DNA from: Sepioteuthis lessoniana
Taxonomy: Eukaryota > Mollusca > Cephalopoda > Myopsida > Loliginidae
DNA: 64,000 nucleotides
Direction of reading: 5' to 3'
Assembly: GCA_963585895.1 (NCBI GenBank)
Contig: OY757904.1
Span: 154,905,919-154,969,918, forward strand
The translations under genes were made by a program, and so were the position numbers. Positions 1-10,250 of this stretch are shown one piece after another. The notes beneath the pieces were generated by a model that was not told where the DNA came from, did no database searches, and saw only the letters and a program-made list of their open reading frames with translations. Numbering within the stretch: the stretch's first letter is position 1; each line of letters starts with the position of its first letter.

Positions 1-19
1 AAGGTCTGATTTATTATGT

Positions 20-580
20 TAATGAAAGACGTTGACATTACCTTTATGACTTACAAACTATATCTTTTAAATGGTCGTCGATGGTCACGCGGTGGAAAAA
101 TTCTAGAAAAATACGATTCATGATTCACTTGTTTCTGAAAGAAAACGTGGTGGACGTCGGTAAATTAATTTGTAAGGGGAACCTATTGGACAAAGAAATC
201 ACTTGTTTTGTATTGCCAACTACGTCTGCGTATTAGTTTTTGTCCTGCACCAAATAAATCTTACGTTTACAGCTCGTCACGTGACAGGGTTACCTCCATC
301 TACTCTACACTTTCATTCTTTGCTCTCCCAGCAAGAGACACAGAGGTCAAGACACGTGACATAGACTACTATATAGTCTGTAATTCAGAGGACTTACTCT
401 CTTTTCCTCTCCTTCTGTCTTCCAGCTGGACGAGTTCCGGTCTCGCGCACGCGCACAGCCTCCGACATGTCGTCACATTCCGAGACAGACAGAATATTTG
501 TGTTGAATACTAAGTCAAGCCCCATATACAGTCGCACAGGACACTTTTTAATATTTTAGTTCATCGAATAGACTTACGTA
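20..580 (+). repeat. P module (CACGTG-box repeat), direct orientation, copy A1
   Basis: This ~560 bp dispersed module recurs at 7,640-8,440, 13,740-14,480, 23,620-24,195, 31,105-31,905, 36,660-37,390 and 50,790-51,401, and inverted at 6,540-7,200, 19,330-19,970, 30,005-30,665 and 45,040-45,700. It has no coding potential shared between copies. CACGTG palindromes lie at 278-283 and 353-358 in this copy, followed by a palindromic TATA-like motif (CTATATAG) near 370. It usually follows a tRNA-Asp copy, that is, it lies upstream of the minus-strand tRNA. Function unknown; it may be a decayed mobile element or regulatory sequence. Confidence 0.7.
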
Positions 581-1046
581 AAAGTCAAGTAATGTTGGTG
601 ACAGTAGTCAAGCGTGAACCGAAAGCTCCCTTTTCCATAGCTACTACACCGAGGTATAGGAGATGGCGCCACTCTTTCCTCCGGATTGCTCCATATAACC
701 CTTGATACGTATCTGATAATGCTGAGTGTTAAGTAATGTTATAGTAAAATATATCAAATCTCTTCTGATTCACCCACTTAACTCTTCACACACCTAACAA
801 CTAAAACACAAAAAACACAGACCGACAGACATCGACATTGCTGAAAAAAATAGCATCTACTGGACGTTGACCCAACAACGGCCAGTGTCAAACTGAGAAA
901 ATCATGGCTTCTGCGCATAGGCTCCCGGATACGCTATTCAAAACCCCCAGAAAATTCTCAGTTATAAAAAAGGTCTCTTTTTCAACTAATCATTTTTTCC
1001 TCTAGTAGTGCTTTCTGAAGCCGGTGTTTGAAGTCAGAAATATATC

Positions 1047-1286
1047 ATCATCATATCGCGCTGGTAGCGCGGATATCCCTGACCCTCTCTCGCCACTCCT
1101 CCCTATCGTTCATCGCCCTAGGTAGGTCTTCAGGACAACATCCCGTATCCTCACATAGCTGCTGAATGTATTTTCGTGCTGGTCATCCTGCTTTTGCACG
1201 GCCATGTGTGGGGGTCCATAAGAGTACATTTCTTATGAGTTCGTCCCTGCTTCTCCAGCAGTGTCCTGCATGTCTGGCTCGTCTAC
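1047..1286 (-). mobile_element. RTE-like LINE 3' end fragment, unit A
   Basis: The reverse strand matches the last ~240 bp of the LINE at 2,105-3,712 at about 80-85% by eye, and ends at a short ATC/GAT repeat, as the longer copy does. It encodes only the end of the ORF, corresponding to the WRERVRDIR-type tail. It is a strongly 5'-truncated older copy of the same family. Confidence 0.7.
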
Positions 1287-1461
1287 GGAGGTCACAGGAG
1301 GAGTTGAATCACCAGCCGTCTCTGAGAGCGTCACCCGACAACACTGTCAGACCAGATCAAAGCAACCTCTTGCCGCCGATCAGATAACCATCCGTCAGCC
1401 GGCTTAGATATATCATTCGCTTGTTTATTTTGTTTAATTCAATAAACGAAGTAAAACTAAA

Positions 1462-1622
1462 TCTTTTTGTTAGACTTATTTTTCTTGCAAACACACGCTT
1501 GTACATTACAGTAAGGAGGTATCAATACCAATTTTAAGACTTTGATGTGACACGACCTGGGACTGAACACAGATCTCCCGGGGAACACTTTAAACACGAG
1601 ACCAATGAGCCGGTAGCCGTAC
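1462..1622 (-). mobile_element. SINE-like element with tRNA-type head, unit A
   Basis: On the reverse strand the head reads GGCTCATTGGTCTCGTG and later GTTCAGTCCC, placed like the A and B boxes of a tRNA promoter. A body with the series AAAATTGGTATTGATACC and an A-rich end follow. The body resembles the conserved core of Deu/MESC-type SINEs of molluscs and other invertebrates as I remember it; this was not searched. The unit B copy (25,076-25,235) has a better preserved B-box region. Confidence 0.45.
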
Positions 1623-1626
1623 AAAA

Positions 1627-2100
1627 TAGGATATAAATGTAAGATTTCTGACATTTTTATCCTTTGTTTTAGGTAAAATACCCATTCACAAAAATATTCT
1701 TGATAGTCACACACACACATAGACGTAAGAATATATAAGAAAAAATATTCTGACATTTATACCGTATTGTAATGTTTCCTTCTTTTTTTCCTTGGTGATA
1801 TAGACATTTATTTTGTTTTCTATTGCCTTGTTGTGTAATATTCCTTTGCCTACGTTGTTTATATTATTTACTTTTTAACAACATACCCAACAAAACTCTG
1901 TCATTTCAGTACAACATGTCTTCGAAATTCTGACCGCAGTTATTAGAAACAAAATAGAATTTATTTACTAAAAATTCGTAGATTAAATTCATTTTTGTAA
2001 GTTTCTTTGTAGAAAATCAAGCCGTAACCTTAACACACTTGCAATCTCCATTGTTTTATTAGTCTAACTCTCCAGTTCGGTTTACGTTAATCACTTAAAG

Positions 2101-2104
<4 letters not shown>
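1627..2104 (+). repeat. T module (distal part of the P/T repeat), unit A
   Basis: This is AT-rich non-coding repeat sequence that continues the P module in its full copies. It holds a short CA run near 1,710, a TTTATATTATTT stretch near 1,857, and GCAATCTCCATTGTTTTATT near 2,040. It matches 14,395-15,120 and 37,270-37,990. It ends at AAAGAAAT, where the LINE begins. No gene is visible. Confidence 0.6.
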
Positions 2105-2131
<27 letters not shown>

Positions 2132-3712
2132 GTCGTGCCGCTAGCACGTATATCCCTGACTCTCTCTCGCCACGTCTCCCTATCGTTCATCGCTTCTGGT
2201 AGGTCTTCAGGGCTACATCCCGTATCCTCATATAGCTGCTGTATGTATGTTCGGGCTGGTCGTCCTGCTATTGCTCGGCCATATGTGGGGGTCCATAGGA
2301 GTACATCACTTTTGAGCTTGTCCCTGCTTCTCCAGCAGTGTCCTGCATGTCTGGTTCGTCTAGCTTGTATATTTTTCGTGATGGGAGGTAAATGGTCGTA
2401 TAGTTGGTGCCTTGTGGGGTGTTGCCGCCAGGACTTGTTCAAGATTGCTCGCAGCATTCTTGTGTAATTGCCGTCTAGCTTCTTCTCCAGCCGTTTTGTT
2501 AGCGTCCAAGTAGTGCATCCATACAGCAGTATCGACACGACCGCAGCCCGGAAGAAATTGAGTTTCATTTTATCGGTCAGGTCTGATTTCCATATGATCG
2601 ATAGCTTATCGATAGCTGTCCATACCTTCGTTAACTGTGTGTCGATGACTTTTTCGGTTGATAAGATACTGCTTCGTAGGTAGTTGAACTTGTCTACCAG
2701 TTTCAGAGAGGTTCCGTATAGTGTGGAAATGTCGCCTGTTTGATTATAGCACATATATTCAGTTTTGTGTGCATTGACATGGAGGCCAATGCCTGCAGCA
2801 GCTCGTTCCAAACTATGCAGTAGTGTTTCAGCTTGGTTGGGTGTATTTGCCAGAATCGCTATGTCATCGGCGTCGTTGGCGTCGGTAATTGTTTTTGCAG
2901 GTTACCTTCTGCTTCTTTTCTTTGTCAGCTCAAAGCCGTTTTCTCTGATTTTATCAATCGATGTTCTAAGCACGTAGTCTAGACAGAAGATAAAGAGGTA
3001 TGGGGCTAGCGTGTCCCCTTGTAGAACTCCTGCTACAATGTCGAAGTATTCTGTGTCTCCAGCCGGTGTTTCTATAGAGAATCGTTATTGCTGCTACGGT
3101 TTCTTTTGGTAGGCCGTATGTTAGTAGGATTTGTTCCATATTCCCTCTGTGTATGGAATCGAAAGCCTTGGTAAAGTCGACAAATAGTAATGTCGCCTGT
3201 AGGTTTTTTGGCCGTACGCCTTCAAGGATTCTACGGGTGGTCAATATTTGTGAGAGCGTGGATCTATTTCTTCGGAAACCATTTTGTTTTTTCCTAAGGA
3301 TGTTGTCGATTTTGGGTTCTATGCGGTTTCGTAGTGGGGCATTGTAAATTTTGGCTGCAATGGATGTAAATGTTATACCTTGGTAGTTCTTGGCTAATCC
3401 GGGGTCACCCTTTTTAGTGAAGGGGAAGAAGCATCCCTTCATCCACCTGTCTATCGGATTTTGATTATAGACTGAGATGCAGTGTCGGAGCAGTATGTCG
3501 TCCAATTGTCTGGTCTTCCATACTTCTGGGGTAATCACGTCAAGCCCAGCAGCCTTCCTATTTTAAATTTTTCTAAGAACCGAGTCGAGTTCTTGAGTGA
3601 ACGGTCCTAGTTTAATGTTCAATTACTTACTAATAATTCTGGTGATTGGTTCATGCGTAACTTTTAGTGGGTTTCCTTGTAGATTTTCGAAATGCTGTTT
3701 CCACAGTTTTAT
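2105..3712 (-). pseudogene. RTE-like LINE, 5'-truncated reverse transcriptase ORF, unit A
   Basis: The reverse strand encodes the reverse transcriptase of a non-LTR retrotransposon. The KNYQGITFTS, GFRRNRST and LFVDFTKAFDSIHR blocks lie at 3,538-3,080, VLQGDTLAPYLF near 3,010, ANDADDIAIL (the catalytic ADD box) near 2,860, and the C-terminal region ending WRERVRDIRASGTT at 2,128. Homology starts near 3,710, so the N-terminal endonuclease is missing. Inside this length I see a stop near 3,562, a frame change near 3,070 and a stop near 2,903, so it is dead. The stop codon at the true end is the first TGA of a (TGA)n tail (2,105-2,131), a short microsatellite 3' end typical of RTE-type LINEs. 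Unit B has the same lesions. Confidence 0.85.
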
Positions 3713-3869
3713 GGTTAACATGAAATTGAATTATTACCGTTAGATAAATAGTTGAAATGCTCTCACTTTAAAAATTAACTTTCTTTATTCAATTTAATTC
3801 TAATTTAATTTTATAACAGCAGAAAAAAACCTGTAGGGGTGTGTTATTATTTGCAAACAAAATAAACGA
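3713..3869. repeat. T module continued after the LINE, unit A
   Basis: GGTTAACATGAAATTG resumes the T module that was interrupted at 2,104; the uninterrupted version is at 15,090-15,160. This identifies the exact LINE insertion site. Nothing coding is seen. Confidence 0.6.
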
Positions 3870-4342
3870 TGTTATTGGGATTTTCCCAACTTTATATGGT
3901 AACAATATTGCGACGTCGGCAAGAACAAAGAAACGCAACACGATTTAAAATGTTACAAAAAACATATATTTACATAGAAAGAGAGGAAAGAAAATATTGT
4001 CCTTGAAAACAGTTGGTTTGCGGGAAACTTATCCGTAGAAGGCGTCCTTTTAACAGTTTGTATTTCCTGTGTCCTTTTGGTTGGTTTGAAGAAAATAGAG
4101 CCTTTTTTCTTGTTCTTCAGTTGTTTGAAAAATCCTCACAAGCGTGTATTGGCGTCTAGAAAACTGAGAGAACGGCGGGTAAGTCTTGATTCTGAGGAAT
4201 CACACAAGCAAAAAAGGAAGGGCGTTCGTGGGAAACGCCCTCATAGGGGTTTAGAGAAAATCTAAAAAAAAAAGTAGCCTGTGATTGGCTGTTTTTCATC
4301 CAATCACTGGGCGCCTAGTTAGCGACTCCGTAAATAATTTCA
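3870..4342 (-). repeat. LTR of BEL/Pao relic (left), unit A
   Basis: It pairs with 5,914-6,372. Shared landmarks are CCCAACTTTATATGGTAACA near the left end, a GGGCGTT...AACGCCC hairpin near 4,220-4,243, and CAATCACTGGGCGCCTAGTT near the right end. Confidence 0.6.
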
Positions 4343-4499
4343 ATATTCTCCCCCAAAACAAAATTGCAATATGAAATCATTGTAACATTTTTTTTCACAC
4401 AGCTGCATGTTGTTTTGTTTTTAAGGTAGAAATAGCCAAAATTGAAACTTTGTATAAACTTATTTTAAGGCAAAAAAATAACCAAAGAAAGTTCCCGGA

Positions 4500-4840
4500 A
4501 AGGTTGAATTTTGTTTTATTCTTTTGAAGGCAAAAATAGCCAATGATGAAAGTTCACAGGAAAGGTTGAAGTTTTGATTTTTTTGAAGGCAAAAATAGCC
4601 AATGATGAAAGTTCACAGGAAAGGTTGAAGTTTTGATTTTTTTGAAGGCAAAATAGCCAATGATGAAAGTTCACAGGAAAGGTTGAAGTTTTGATTCTTT
4701 TGAAGGCAAAAATAGCCAATGATGAAAGTTCACAGGAGAGGTTGAATTTTTGATTTTTTTGAAGGCAAAATAGCCAATGATGAAAGTTCAGAGGAAAGGT
4801 TGAATTTTTTTTTCTTTTTTTTTTTGAAGGCAAAAATTAG
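4500..4840. repeat. 58 bp minisatellite inside the BEL relic, unit A
   Basis: This stretch has about six head-to-tail units of 57-59 bp, each containing AAAATAGCCAATGATGAAAG followed by TTCACAGGAAAGGTTGAA and a T-run. A weaker ancestral-looking unit precedes them (about 4,425-4,500). Unit B has only about three full units at 28,098-28,290. A long reverse-strand open frame here merely reflects the repeat length being close to a multiple of three. Confidence 0.85.
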
Positions 4841-5913
4841 AATGGAGAAGGGATGGAGATTTGTTTTCAACAAAGAACTCCAAAGTTTGAGAGAAATTTA
4901 TGTTGTATTTGTTTTTCTATGTAAAGAAATTCTCATTTTGGTGCACTAATAGAAGTATAAAGAAATTCATCCCTTCAATCATAAAGTACAATATCATTAA
5001 CACTTTGCTTTCTTTGTTTAGCAACATGTACCCCATAAGCAAAGGTATGTGAAAACCGTAAGTTTCAAACAAACTGAATTTAATAGTATACATAAGGATT
5101 ATTGGGAGAGTTTCTATTTTTAAAATTTTGAGTCCTTTTAGGGTGTTGTTTTATTAGAACAGATGCACCCTTAATATCTGGTACATCATTGGAGACTTTT
5201 GATTTTGCAACATCAATTTTCCCATCACCAACTCCCTTCGAGTCCAGTATTATTCTAGGATGGTGGGCATGAGTTAATGATACTTCTTCTTGAGGATACA
5301 GCGAGGCCGTCTTCACTTATTACAAATCTAGGAAACTGCAATGAATCCGGTTTGGCAAGATCACACGATAAGGCCGACCATAAATTCTGAAATTCTTTCG
5401 ACACAATATCACCCCAGTCTAACTTTTGAGACCATAAATCTCTCAAGAGCATTTTGTCCTAGATAGTAATAGGTAAACATAGAGATAGTGGGTCGAAAAC
5501 CCTTGCAGTTTGGGCCAATATACCTCTTTAAGTGTTAACAGACTTGTCAATAGGTGACCCTGAAATCTGAAGTGTGTCTTCTAGTCTTATTTATAAATGT
5601 TTTTGCCGACATTAATTCGATGGCAGAAGTTCCTTTTAAAGGAATCTCTATTAAAAAGTAAGGCACTCACACCCATCATCTGCTTAAAGTCATTCATGTT
5701 GCTAAGCAAACAAATTAAGAACAAAGAAACAAAAGAATGGACGAAACTTAACCCCTACAATCGTAGTAGTGAACACCAAAAATATATGGATGCGTATACT
5801 CCTTTCTCAAGAGACGTCACGATTTGAAATTAATTTACACAAATCTATTTCGTGTTAAATTATTCCAAGTGAATTTTCGTAGCGTAAAACGCTATTATCA
5901 ACTGTTTGCAAAG

Positions 5914-6372
5914 TGTTGGGTTTTTCCCAACTTTATATGGTAACAATATTGCAACGTCGACAGGAAGAAAGAAACGCAACACGATCTAAAATGTTACAAA
6001 AACATATATTTACATAGAAAGAAAATATTGTCCTTGGAAACAGTTGGTTTTCGGGAAACTTATCCGAAAAGGCGTCCTTTTAACCGTTTGTATTTCCTGT
6101 GTCCTTTTGGTTGGGTTGAAGAAAATAGAGCCTTGTTTCTTGCGCTTCAGTTGCTGGAAAAATCCTCACAAGCGTGTATTGGTGTCTAGAAGACTGAGAG
6201 AACGGCGGGTACGTCTTGATTCTGAGGAGTCACCCAAGCAAAAGAGGAAGGGCGTTCGTAGGAAACGCCCTCATAGGAGTTTGGAGAAAATCCCCCCAAA
6301 AAGGTAGCCTGTGCTTGGCTGTTTTTCACCCAATCACTGGGCGCCTAGTTAGTGACTCCGTAAATAATTTTA
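5914..6372 (-). repeat. LTR of BEL/Pao relic (right), unit A
   Basis: It is the partner of 3,870-4,342, with the same hairpin (about 6,250-6,273) and the same GGGCGCCTAGTTAG end. Confidence 0.6.
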
Positions 6373-6539
6373 ATAATGTAGACAAAAGAATATTCACAAC
6401 AAGCAATGTAAAGAATAATAAATTTATATATCATCTAGTTTTAAAAAAGGAAGCATTACAAAGCCAGTATTAAAGTTCGAATATAGTTTGTTAATGTGTG
6501 TGTGGGTGTGTGTGTTTGAAACAGTGTATGAAACTAATA
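6373..6539. repeat. GT-rich spacer between BEL relic and inverted P module, unit A
   Basis: This is AT-rich sequence with a TGTGTGTG run near 6,495-6,515. It matches 19,190-19,310, which is the same module without the BEL insertion. No gene is seen. Confidence 0.5.
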
Positions 6540-7200
6540 GGAATATTACGTTGAATGAGTATTTTGTTTCAGATTGAAGGGTAAGAATGTCAGAATTCTT
6601 ATTTACGTTTACGTGTTTTTAACATGGTGTATACGAGAAGAGTAAATGTTAAAAGTGTCCTGTAGACTATATGTGTATGTTGAGTTAATATTTCACACGA
6701 GGTAGTAATACGCAGAAGAATGGCAATGTATTTTAGAAGGCCGTGTTTTCTGCGATGTTGGTCGTTTGTGTCTTTCGGAATTTGACGAAGAGTCTAAGGT
6801 CGTGTGCGAGCGTGAGACTGCAACAATTCCACCCGAAAGGCAGAACAGGAAAGGAAAAAGGTTGCACACTATATACGCAGCCAGGTTACGTGTCTTGAGC
6901 TATGTTTGGCTAGCTGGTAGAGCAAGGAATGAGAGAATAAGCTATCAATATAGTAGAGTATATATGGTAACCATGTCACATGACCTGCTCTAAACACACG
7001 ATTTTTTTTGTGGGACAAAATCAAATGTACAGATGTAGTTGGCCGCATAATACACGTGATTTTTCTGTCCAAAAGGTTCCCAAAATTAATTAATTTACTT
7101 ATGTCACAACCTTTTGTTTCGGGAAAGAGTGAATTATGGATACTATTTTTTAGATTTTTAGGCAACGAGCGGTCATCGACGACCATTTAAAAATGTAGAA
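6540..7200 (-). repeat. P module, inverted copy, unit A
   Basis: Its reverse complement aligns with the direct P modules at 20-580, 7,640-8,240 and 13,740-14,400. A CACGTG box is at 7,053-7,058. With the direct P module at 7,640-8,240 it forms the arms of an imperfect palindrome centred on the tRNA-Asp gene at 7,516. Confidence 0.7.
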
Positions 7201-7515
7201 GTGTAAATCCTATAAACCCATTATTTGTCTAAGAATTACCGTTCGAATCCAATATCCACATTGAATATTCGACAGATTCTAAGAAGAAGAAAAAAGAAGA
7301 TCCTATTTACGATGATTATTAAAAGTTAAAAAAAATGAAAAAAGAAAAAAGAAATTTCTTTTGATATTCAATGAAACTTTGTATATATTTTTTCGTACAA
7401 GTGCTTGGAACGGATTACTGGAAACTAAACACCTTCTCCCAGCATTTTTATGTCATTAAAAAATATACCCGTTATTGCAAACATCCAGATATTTTAATGT
7501 TAATAAAATTATTCC
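7201..7515. repeat. R module (leader of tRNA-Asp), unit A
   Basis: This AT-rich module carries an AAGAAGAAAAAAGAAGA stretch near 7,280 and ends in TTAATAAAATTATTCC against the tRNA 3' end. On the tRNA strand the AATTTTATT just beyond the gene supplies a four-T pol III terminator. Related R modules precede most tRNA-Asp copies in the window. Confidence 0.6.
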
Positions 7516-7587
7516 CTCCCCGGCGGGGAATCGAACCCCGGTCTCCCGCGTGACAGGCGGGGATACTTACCACTATACTACCGAGGA
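7516..7587 (-). tRNA. tRNA-Asp(GTC)
   Basis: This is a 72 nt tRNA on the minus strand. The acceptor stem TCCTCGG pairs with CCGGGGA, the discriminator is G, the A box is TAGTATAGTGG, the anticodon loop is CTGTCAC (anticodon GTC, reads GAC/GAT), and the B box is GGTTCGATTCC. All stems pair, and the body matches the animal tRNA-Asp consensus closely. A T4 run lies a few bases past the 3' end, so it looks expressible by RNA polymerase III. It is identical to seven other copies in this window. Confidence 0.96.
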
Positions 7588-8455
7588 CAGACCTGCGTGT
7601 CGTCCCTGACTGATAATATTTAAACTGATAATAACAACAAGACTCGCTTAAGTTTGTTCAGTGATTCTGTTAATGATAGACGTTGACATAACCTAACTTT
7701 AGGATTTACACTCCTGTACCTTTTAAATGGCCGTCAATGGTCACGTGCTGGAGAATATCCTACAGAAATAACATCCATGAATCAATTGGTGGACTTTAGT
7801 AAATTAATTAGTTACGGGAACCTATTTGACAGAGAAATCACGTGTCTTGTGTTGCCAACTACGTCTGCGCATGTGATTTTGTCCCGGGACAAAGAAATCT
7901 TGTATTTACTGACGGTCACGTCACATATACTTTTGACTTTCACGAACTCGCTCTCTCATTCTTCGCTCTCCCAGATAATGACACATAACTCAAAACAACT
8001 AACATGGACGACTATATAGTCTGCGATTCCGATATATCACGCTTTTTTTCCGCTCTCGTTCTACTTTCCGGCGATACATGTTCCAGTATCACACACCCAC
8101 ACAGCCACAAATATCTCGTCACATCCTCATAGAGACAAACGACCAACGTGAAAAAAAAAAAAAAAACAAAACCTAGCTCTCCCAATAACATTGCAATTTT
8201 CATGTGTATCAGTACCTCACGAGGAACTCTCATTCATCACAATATTCATGTTACTTACACACGTAGACACACATACGAATATTAAACAAAAAATATTTGT
8301 ACATTCATACTGTTTTTGTAATGTTTTCTTGTTTTGTTTGTTAATAAATACATCTATTTATTCTTATATGGCTTGTTGTGAATATTTTTAGTTGATGTCA
8401 TTTATATTATTTGCATTTTAACAACATACACAATAAACCCTCAGATATTTCAGCA
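7588..8455 (+). repeat. P module and start of T module, unit A second copy
   Basis: This follows the tRNA and aligns with the other P modules. CACGTG boxes are at 7,742-7,747 and 7,840-7,845, and the palindromic GACTATATAGTC lies near 8,010. A T-module start follows with ACACACGTAGACAC and a TTTATATTATTTGCATTTTA stretch. The site GTTACTTACACAC near 8,250 is the empty version of the solo-LTR-like insertion seen in unit C. Confidence 0.7.
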
Positions 8456-8821
8456 TGTTGGGTATGAGGCTGAAAGTTGCCACAACTTGCTTACAAACAT
8501 AAACAGATCAGATTACTCGTTTGCCCTAGAACAATTACATCCGGGTACGACCGGAAATGACGAAGCCCTTTTCGACCCTAACCTGCCGTTTCAGCTAAGA
8601 AAGGGGAATAAATAACATTTAACAACATTTACAAAACACTCCTGCCAGAAATAACAATAAAAATGGAATTAATTATTTTCGCTCGCCTATACCAGGCTAA
8701 AGAAGGACTTATTTCCTACACCCATTTTTCAGAGAAGAACTTTCTATTTACGTGGCGTGGCAGAGTGGTAGTCAATCCCTTAATATAAACAAGACTTTGA
8801 GGGGAGAAATTCAGTTGTCCT

Positions 8822-9505
8822 AACGACGCTCTTTAGTTGTCGGGTATGATCTTTCCTCTCCAGTCGTTGGGTGGCATTCGGTAGGCCGTTGTACCTCTGC
8901 GTGGTTCTGCCGGATATGCCTCGGCACTGGAGAGTTCCTCCCACCTCAGGGGGCCATGACCCAAGCTTTTACCCCTTCGCGGGGAGGGTATTGCCTGGTT
9001 CCTGAGGCGCCCCAATAAGGGAAATGCCGACGGGGCCTAAGGTATTTTAGGCCTTGCCGGGCGCGTGTTGGCTTCGGCCCTGCGACCGGTCCCACTAAAA
9101 AACGGCCTTGTGCCACATTCATGCGATGGCGGGACGTATGATGAATACACTGGTCCCAACGACGCTCTTTAGAGGTCGTGTATGATCTTTCCTCTCCAGT
9201 TGTTGTGTCGCATTAGGTAGACCGTCGTACCTCTGCGCGGTTCTGCCGGGTGTGTCTCGGCACTGGAGAGTTCCTCCGGCCTCAGGGGGCCATCGCCCAA
9301 GGCTTTTACCCCCTTTGGGGGGAAGCTAGGTTTATTGCCTGGCGCCAGAGTCATCCCTAATAAGAGGAATGCCGACGGTGCCGAAAGTATTTTTAGCTTT
9401 GCCGTACGCGTGTGGGCTTCGGTCCTGCTACCGGTCCCACCTTAAAAACGGCATTGTGCCTCATTCCTGCGTTGGTGGGACGTATGATAAATAACAGAGG
9501 TCGCA
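8822..9505. repeat. Two GC-rich ~340 bp tandem units, unit A site 1
   Basis: The units start at about 8,822 and 9,158. Each contains TTTCCTCTCCAGT, a CCTCGGCACTGGAGA core, CCTCAGGGGGCCAT, GGGCTTCGGCCC-type hairpins and a GTTGGTGGGACG-like end. GC content is far above the surroundings. The open frames seen here are not conserved between units. Confidence 0.85.
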
Positions 9506-9596
9506 CAACGCTCTCAAGAGCCGCTCTCAGCGGGTTCCGATATGATCGAATTTTACGTCATGTGGTTGTGTTCGCCTTTCCTATCACATAATTATG

Positions 9597-9604
9597 CATA
9601 AAAG
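9597..9604 (+). promoter_or_regulatory. TATA-like box of the LTR-like repeat, unit A
   Basis: CATAAAAG follows ATAATTATG and precedes a G+C-richer leader. The same motif with the same neighbours lies at about 33,060 (unit B) and 52,790 (unit C). Its place just downstream of the GC-rich tandem units suggests a pol II promoter, by position only. Confidence 0.4.
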
Positions 9605-9854
9605 GTCCTTTTAAGGGCCGTAAGAATTCACATTCTGCGGGTTGGAGTATCTCTGACGGTCATTAACGACGAGTCGAAGTAGACGGCCCGGAGGCAAACA
9701 CGAAGCGGACTCTAAGACCATCCGGTATTAACCATTTCGATCGGTTCCGCTCGCCTGTTTAGCTGCACAGCACTAAAGGCACGTGTTAGTCTTTAGCTAC
9801 CGCAGCGCTAAGATAACAGCAATTTTAGCAGCGGCCTCCTGGCCTGTTCATTCG

Positions 9855-10070
9855 ACAATGCAGAGCTTTGGCACCGCAAGCCTTAGCTACACTCCCGATA
9901 CATCTGCACAGCTTTGGCGCGGCACAGCCATAGCTACCGTCCCGACCGTCCGCACAGGTTTGGCGCGGAAAAGCTATAGCTACCGTCAACGATACGCCCG
10001 CACAGCTTTGGCACGGGAAAGCCATAGCTACCGTCAACGATACACCCGCACCGCTAGGCGCACGACAAAG
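9855..10070. repeat. ~48 bp minisatellite in the LTR-like repeat, unit A
   Basis: About four units are built around GCACAGCTTTGGCGCGG followed by AGCCATAGCTACCGTC. Unit B has five (33,318-33,580) and unit C six or seven (53,060-53,380). The resulting open frames on both strands are repeat artefacts. Confidence 0.8.
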
Positions 10071-10250
10071 CCCTAGCTTCACCAATTCGCTCGCTAAACT
10101 TCGTATGTGCTAAGGCCGGACAAACCTTAGCCACGGATTCCCCGTCCGTTCACTTGGTCCGTAGTACTAAGACACGGCTCAGACTTAGTCACCAACTCGC
10201 TCGACTCTACACGACCAATCTGCCAACACCGACTTCGACCACGACGCTCC

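Larger units (their letters stand above)
583..1626. mobile_element. Composite insertion inside the P module, unit A
   Basis: The P module at 14,360-14,400 reads straight through a point that is interrupted here, so about 1.04 kb has been inserted. The insert holds, in order, an LTR-like or unidentified stretch (about 590-1,040, beginning TGTTGGTGAC), a 5'-truncated LINE end (1,047-1,286), about 170 bp without recognisable content, and a SINE-like copy (about 1,462-1,622). The same composite is in unit B at 24,197-25,240, so all parts predate the A/B duplication. Confidence 0.55.
3870..6372 (-). mobile_element. BEL/Pao-type LTR element relic, unit A
   Basis: Two direct repeats of about 470 and 460 bp (3,870-4,342 and 5,914-6,372) flank about 1.57 kb. 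The repeats start TGTT and look like LTRs. The interior carries a minus-strand pol remnant at about 5,080-5,460 with the LLRDLWSQKLDW and DGKIDV...AKSKV blocks that I associate with BEL/Pao polymerase proteins. It is much shorter than a complete BEL element (usually 5-7 kb), so it is heavily reduced and broken in many places. The two LTRs differ at many positions, so the insertion is old. A matching copy is in unit B. Confidence 0.65.
8456..10250 (+). mobile_element. Long GC-rich LTR-like repeat, family unassigned, unit A
   Basis: It begins TGTTGGGTATGAGG, where the T module is interrupted. Segments in order: a unique part with CCGGGTACGACCGGAAATGA (8,530-8,570), two GC-rich ~340 bp tandem units (8,822-9,505), a TATA-like CATAAAAG at 9,597-9,604, a ~48 bp minisatellite (9,855-10,060), and a tail rich in CGA/ACG. 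The series tandem enhancer-like repeats, TATA and leader resembles a very long retroelement LTR, but no internal coding part is attached. A longer relative is in unit C (52,439 to about 54,150). Confidence 0.45.

Noticed and set aside
4516-4833. A 105-codon repetitive reverse-strand frame
   Set aside because: It is a translation of the 58 bp minisatellite; it disappears when unit number or A-run length changes.
9783-10085. Open frames on both strands with repeated Ala/Tyr/Arg patterns (also 33,246-33,596 and 53,014-53,434)
   Set aside because: They are products of the 48 bp minisatellite being an exact multiple of three in length.
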